64,000 nucleotides of DNA from Arthrobacter sp. S41 (lineage in GTDB: Bacteria > Actinomycetota > Actinomycetes > Actinomycetales > Micrococcaceae). Position 1 is the first letter of the stretch. Every line of letters begins with the position of its first letter. Positions 61,769 to 64,000 of the stretch are shown piece by piece. Under the pieces are notes generated by a model, which was not told the DNA's origin, ran no database searches, and was given only the letters and a program-made list of their open reading frames with translations. The stretch spans positions 62,001 through 126,000 of the forward strand of contig NZ_SIHY01000002.1 of NCBI RefSeq assembly GCF_004320535.1, given 5' to 3'. The position numbers and the translations under genes were made by a program.

Positions 61769-63097
61769 CTAGTGAACAAGGCCCGCATGATCGACGGTGG
61801 GCACTTCAAGCCCGTAGTGACCACGCAGAGTGCTCTGATCGTAGTCAGTTCGGAAGAGCTTGCGTTGCTGCAACAACGGAACAACGTGTTCGGCGAAGGT
61901 TTCAAGGCCCGAGGGCAATACCGGAGCCATGATGTTGAAGCCATCAGCGGCACCTGCCTTGAACCAGTATTCGATTCGGTCCGCCAGCTGCTCAGGGGTT
62001 CCAGCAAATGTCTGGTGACCACGTCCTGAGCCGAGTTCACGAATAATCTGACGAACCGTCAGATTTTTGCGGTATCCCAGATCCAAAATCAGGTCGCGAC
62101 GTGAGGTGGATTTTTCCTTGGAAGTCGCTGTCTCCAGCCCCTCGGGGAGCACCTCGTCAAGCTCCAAAACATCCGGGGCTACGTGCAGTTGCTGCGCCAA
62201 GGTCTTCTTTGCATACTCCGGAAGAATCAAGTCATCCAAGGCATCAGCCAGCTCAAGAGCTTCAGCTTCCGTTGATCCGAGGATGGGAACGATACCCGGC
62301 AAAACTTTGACGGACTGCTCGGAGCGTCCGTAGCCCACGGCCTTGGTCTTGATCTCTTGATAGAAGTCCCTTGCTGATTCGAAGGACTGATGAGCCGTGA
62401 ATATAGCTTCAGCCCATTGACCGGCAAATTCCTTGCCCGCCTGTGAGGCTCCGGCTTGAATAATCACCGGGTGTCCTTGAGGCGAACGCGGAACGTTCAG
62501 CGCTCCCGCTACCTGGAAGTGCTCCCCCACATGAGCGGCTGGATGAATCTTGGCCGGATCCGCCCACGTGCCACTTGCCTTGTCAGCGATGACCGCATCT
62601 GGCTCCCACGAATTCCACAATTTTTTCACCACGCTCAGGAACTCGTGCGCCCTGGCGTAGCGCTGTGAACTATCAAGCTGTGACTGTTGGGAAAAATTCT
62701 GCGCAGCTGCGTCACCGGCAGTGGTCACAACATTCCAGCCTGCTCGTCCATTGCTGATCAGATCCAGCGTTGCGAACCGGCGAGCAAGGTTATAAGGATT
62801 GTTGTAGCTAGTGGAAGCCGTAGCGATCAGTCCAATATTTTTAGTCACCGGCGCAATAGCGGAAAGCAGTGTCACTGGGTCCAGGATTCCGGCTGGTCGT
62901 TGTGCCACCGGCCCTTGAAGCACCGGTCCGTCAGCAAAGAAGATTGCGTCGAGTTTGGCCTTTTCCGCAAGCTGCGCCAAGCGAATGTAGTGGTCAACTT
63001 CTGTTCCTGCATGGGGGTCGCTCTCGGGCAATCGCCACGAGGACTCGTGGTGCCCGGTAGTTAGCAAGAATGCGTTGAGGGTTAAAGTGCGTGCCAT
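61769..63097 (-). CDS. LLM-class flavin-dependent monooxygenase (NtaA/SnaA/DszA group)
   Basis: 442 residues from ATG 63097 (AAGGACC upstream). Family hallmarks are MARTLTLNAFLLTTGHHESSWR, DAIFFADGPVL, TASTSYNNPYNLARRFATLD and GRAGWNVVTTAGDAAAQNF, with HPVIIQAGAS in the middle. These reduced-flavin enzymes oxidise organosulfur compounds, aminopolycarboxylates or alkanes and need a partner flavin reductase, which is not in view. The adjoining SsuC-type permease suggests sulfur scavenging from sulfonates or similar. Confidence 0.9.
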   Translation of the reverse strand: MARTLTLNAFLLTTGHHESSWRLPESDPHAGTEVDHYIRLAQLAEKAKLDAIFFADGPVLQGPVAQRPAGILDPVTLLSAIAPVTKNIGLIATASTSYNNPYNLARRFATLDLISNGRAGWNVVTTAGDAAAQNFSQQSQLDSSQRYARAHEFLSVVKKLWNSWEPDAVIADKASGTWADPAKIHPAAHVGEHFQVAGALNVPRSPQGHPVIIQAGASQAGKEFAGQWAEAIFTAHQSFESARDFYQEIKTKAVGYGRSEQSVKVLPGIVPILGSTEAEALELADALDDLILPEYAKKTLAQQLHVAPDVLELDEVLPEGLETATSKEKSTSRRDLILDLGYRKNLTVRQIIRELGSGRGHQTFAGTPEQLADRIEYWFKAGAADGFNIMAPVLPSGLETFAEHVVPLLQQRKLFRTDYDQSTLRGHYGLEVPTVDHAGLVH

Positions 63098-63128
63098 AAT
63101 TCTGGTCCTTATCCGTGAGAGTTGAGAG

Positions 63129-63971
63129 TTAGGCGCGAGCCCAGCGCGAAAAGTGTCGCTCCAATGCCACAAGGGCTGCATTAACAACAAAGCCGAGAAT
63201 GGCGACGGTCAAGATCGCTGCATACATTTTTGGAATGAGGAAGCTGGCCTGCGAGTTGGTGATCAGATATCCAAGACCAGCTTTTGCACCGATCATTTCA
63301 GCAGCAATTAGAACCAGCACTGCAGAAGTTCCTGCCATGCGAATGCCGGTAAAGATAATCGGCACAGAGGCCGGTAGGACGACCTTTGAAAAAATCTCAA
63401 AGTTGTTTAGTCCCAGCGTTTTGCCTGCACGAATCAGCAGTGGATCTACGCTGCGTGCGCCCAGAATGGTGTTGAGCAGAACCGGGAAGAACGCTGCGTA
63501 GAGCACGATGGTGACCTTGGAGAGTTCGCCAATGCCAAGAGTGAGAGTGAATACCGGTAACAGTGCCAGGGCCGCAGTGTTTCGGAATACTTCCAGAAGC
63601 GGATTCAGAAAATCTCCGATTCGCGAGAACCATGCCACCACTAGCCCCACCGGTACACCGATCACCAGGGCAAGAAGGAAACCGATGGCTGAGCGTCCTA
63701 AGCTGGCGGAAATATGTGTCAGCAGATCTCCGCTCACGATCATTTTCCATAATTGCTGAAGTACCTCGTGCAATGGTGGAAGGAAGACCTTGGAGGCCGG
63801 TTCAAGGAGAAATTGTGGAATCAGTTCCCACACCAGTAAGAACCCGATGATTGCTCCGGAACGGTAGAGCGTTTTCCTTATCGTTGCCCCAGCTCGTCCC
63901 GTTGGTGCTGTTCGTTGCGCGGACGAAGTTTCAACTCTGATCTGCTGATCTGGCAATGCTAGTGTGCTCAT
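63129..63971 (-). CDS. SsuC/TauC-type ABC transporter permease
   Basis: 280 residues: a polar 30-residue N-terminus, then six hydrophobic segments. The nitrate/sulfonate/taurine permease loop reads AGKTLGLNNFEIFSKVVLPASVP, with GLGYLITNSQASF near the end. It probably imports a sulfonate or sulfur ester for the monooxygenase encoded 31 bases downstream. ATG 63971 overlaps the apparent stop of the gene upstream, preceded by CAGGAGCC. Confidence 0.88.
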   Translation of the reverse strand: MSTLALPDQQIRVETSSAQRTAPTGRAGATIRKTLYRSGAIIGFLLVWELIPQFLLEPASKVFLPPLHEVLQQLWKMIVSGDLLTHISASLGRSAIGFLLALVIGVPVGLVVAWFSRIGDFLNPLLEVFRNTAALALLPVFTLTLGIGELSKVTIVLYAAFFPVLLNTILGARSVDPLLIRAGKTLGLNNFEIFSKVVLPASVPIIFTGIRMAGTSAVLVLIAAEMIGAKAGLGYLITNSQASFLIPKMYAAILTVAILGFVVNAALVALERHFSRWARA

Positions 63972-64000
63972 GCTGTGGCTCCTGAAGAAATCAAGGTTTT
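63968..64000 (-). CDS. 3' end of an upstream coupled gene, probably the ABC ATPase
   Basis: Ten codons (KTLISSGATA) run in from the window edge and stop at TGA, which overlaps the permease ATG by four bases. The overlap and the ABC context suggest the ATP-binding subunit; too little is visible for identification. Confidence 0.4.
   Translation of the reverse strand, partial: KTLISSGATA

Noticed and set aside
1-64000. Mobile elements, CRISPR arrays, tRNA or rRNA genes, phage genes
   Set aside because: None recognised: no transposase or integrase motifs, no regularly spaced repeats, and no cloverleaf or rRNA-like stretches noticed by eye.

Overview
The window looks like a chromosomal segment of a mycothiol-producing actinobacterium, most likely a Micrococcaceae member close to Glutamicibacter/Arthrobacter (inferred). 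The signs are a mycothione reductase, RNase J, a fused oleBC gene as known from Micrococcus-type olefin clusters, GTG/TTG starts, tight 4-base gene overlaps, and moderate-to-high GC. No tRNA, rRNA, CRISPR array, insertion sequence or prophage was recognised.

Backbone. A set of housekeeping genes lies on the minus strand: ftsK (1-2030, cut by the window edge), mtr, rnj, dapA, dapB with a small TPR membrane gene, an M16 peptidase and pnp. Actinobacteria commonly keep pnp, M16 peptidase, dapB, dapA, rnj and ftsK close together. Here the series is opened up by cargo: an OpuC-type quaternary-amine ABC operon (4321-7458), a polytopic acyltransferase (10785-11969), a 9-kb sugar locus (12044-20919), a small lipoprotein and a hydrolase, a PucR regulator and POT peptide transporter, and a luxS/nucleosidase pair.

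Sugar locus 12044-20919. One arm, on the minus strand, encodes a binding lipoprotein, a Gfo/Idh/MocA oxidoreductase and a TIM-barrel isomerase. The divergent arm encodes a RbsA-type ATPase and RbsC-type permease, followed by a ROK regulator and a second, Tat-exported TIM-barrel isomerase. Dyads and a shared 20-base promoter element suggest one regulon. The gene content suits catabolism of a polyol or of a glycoside by an oxidation/elimination route, which is unproven.

33-43 kb. This holds an XRE/MmyB regulator divergent from an MFS exporter, a zinc alcohol dehydrogenase, a DUF1883 protein, a levan module (secreted GH68 levansucrase, divergent membrane-anchored GH32 fructanase, LacI regulator, and two perfect LacI-type palindromes between the enzymes), and a PhzF-family isomerase.

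43-48 kb. oleA-oleBC-oleD is a translationally coupled long-chain olefin operon, followed by prephenate dehydratase.

49-64 kb. A LacI regulator is divergent from a DapA/NAL-type aldolase and an Nramp-fold transporter that lacks the canonical metal ligands. A CitA/CitB-type two-component system is divergent from tctCBA and a coupled universal stress protein. Then come a DUF4282 membrane protein, a glyoxylate-type aminotransferase, a DJ-1/PfpI protein, and the start of an organosulfur-type locus (flavin monooxygenase, SsuC-like permease and, cut by the edge, probably its ATPase).

Most transcription units end in clear inverted-repeat terminators, which make the unit borders fairly certain.
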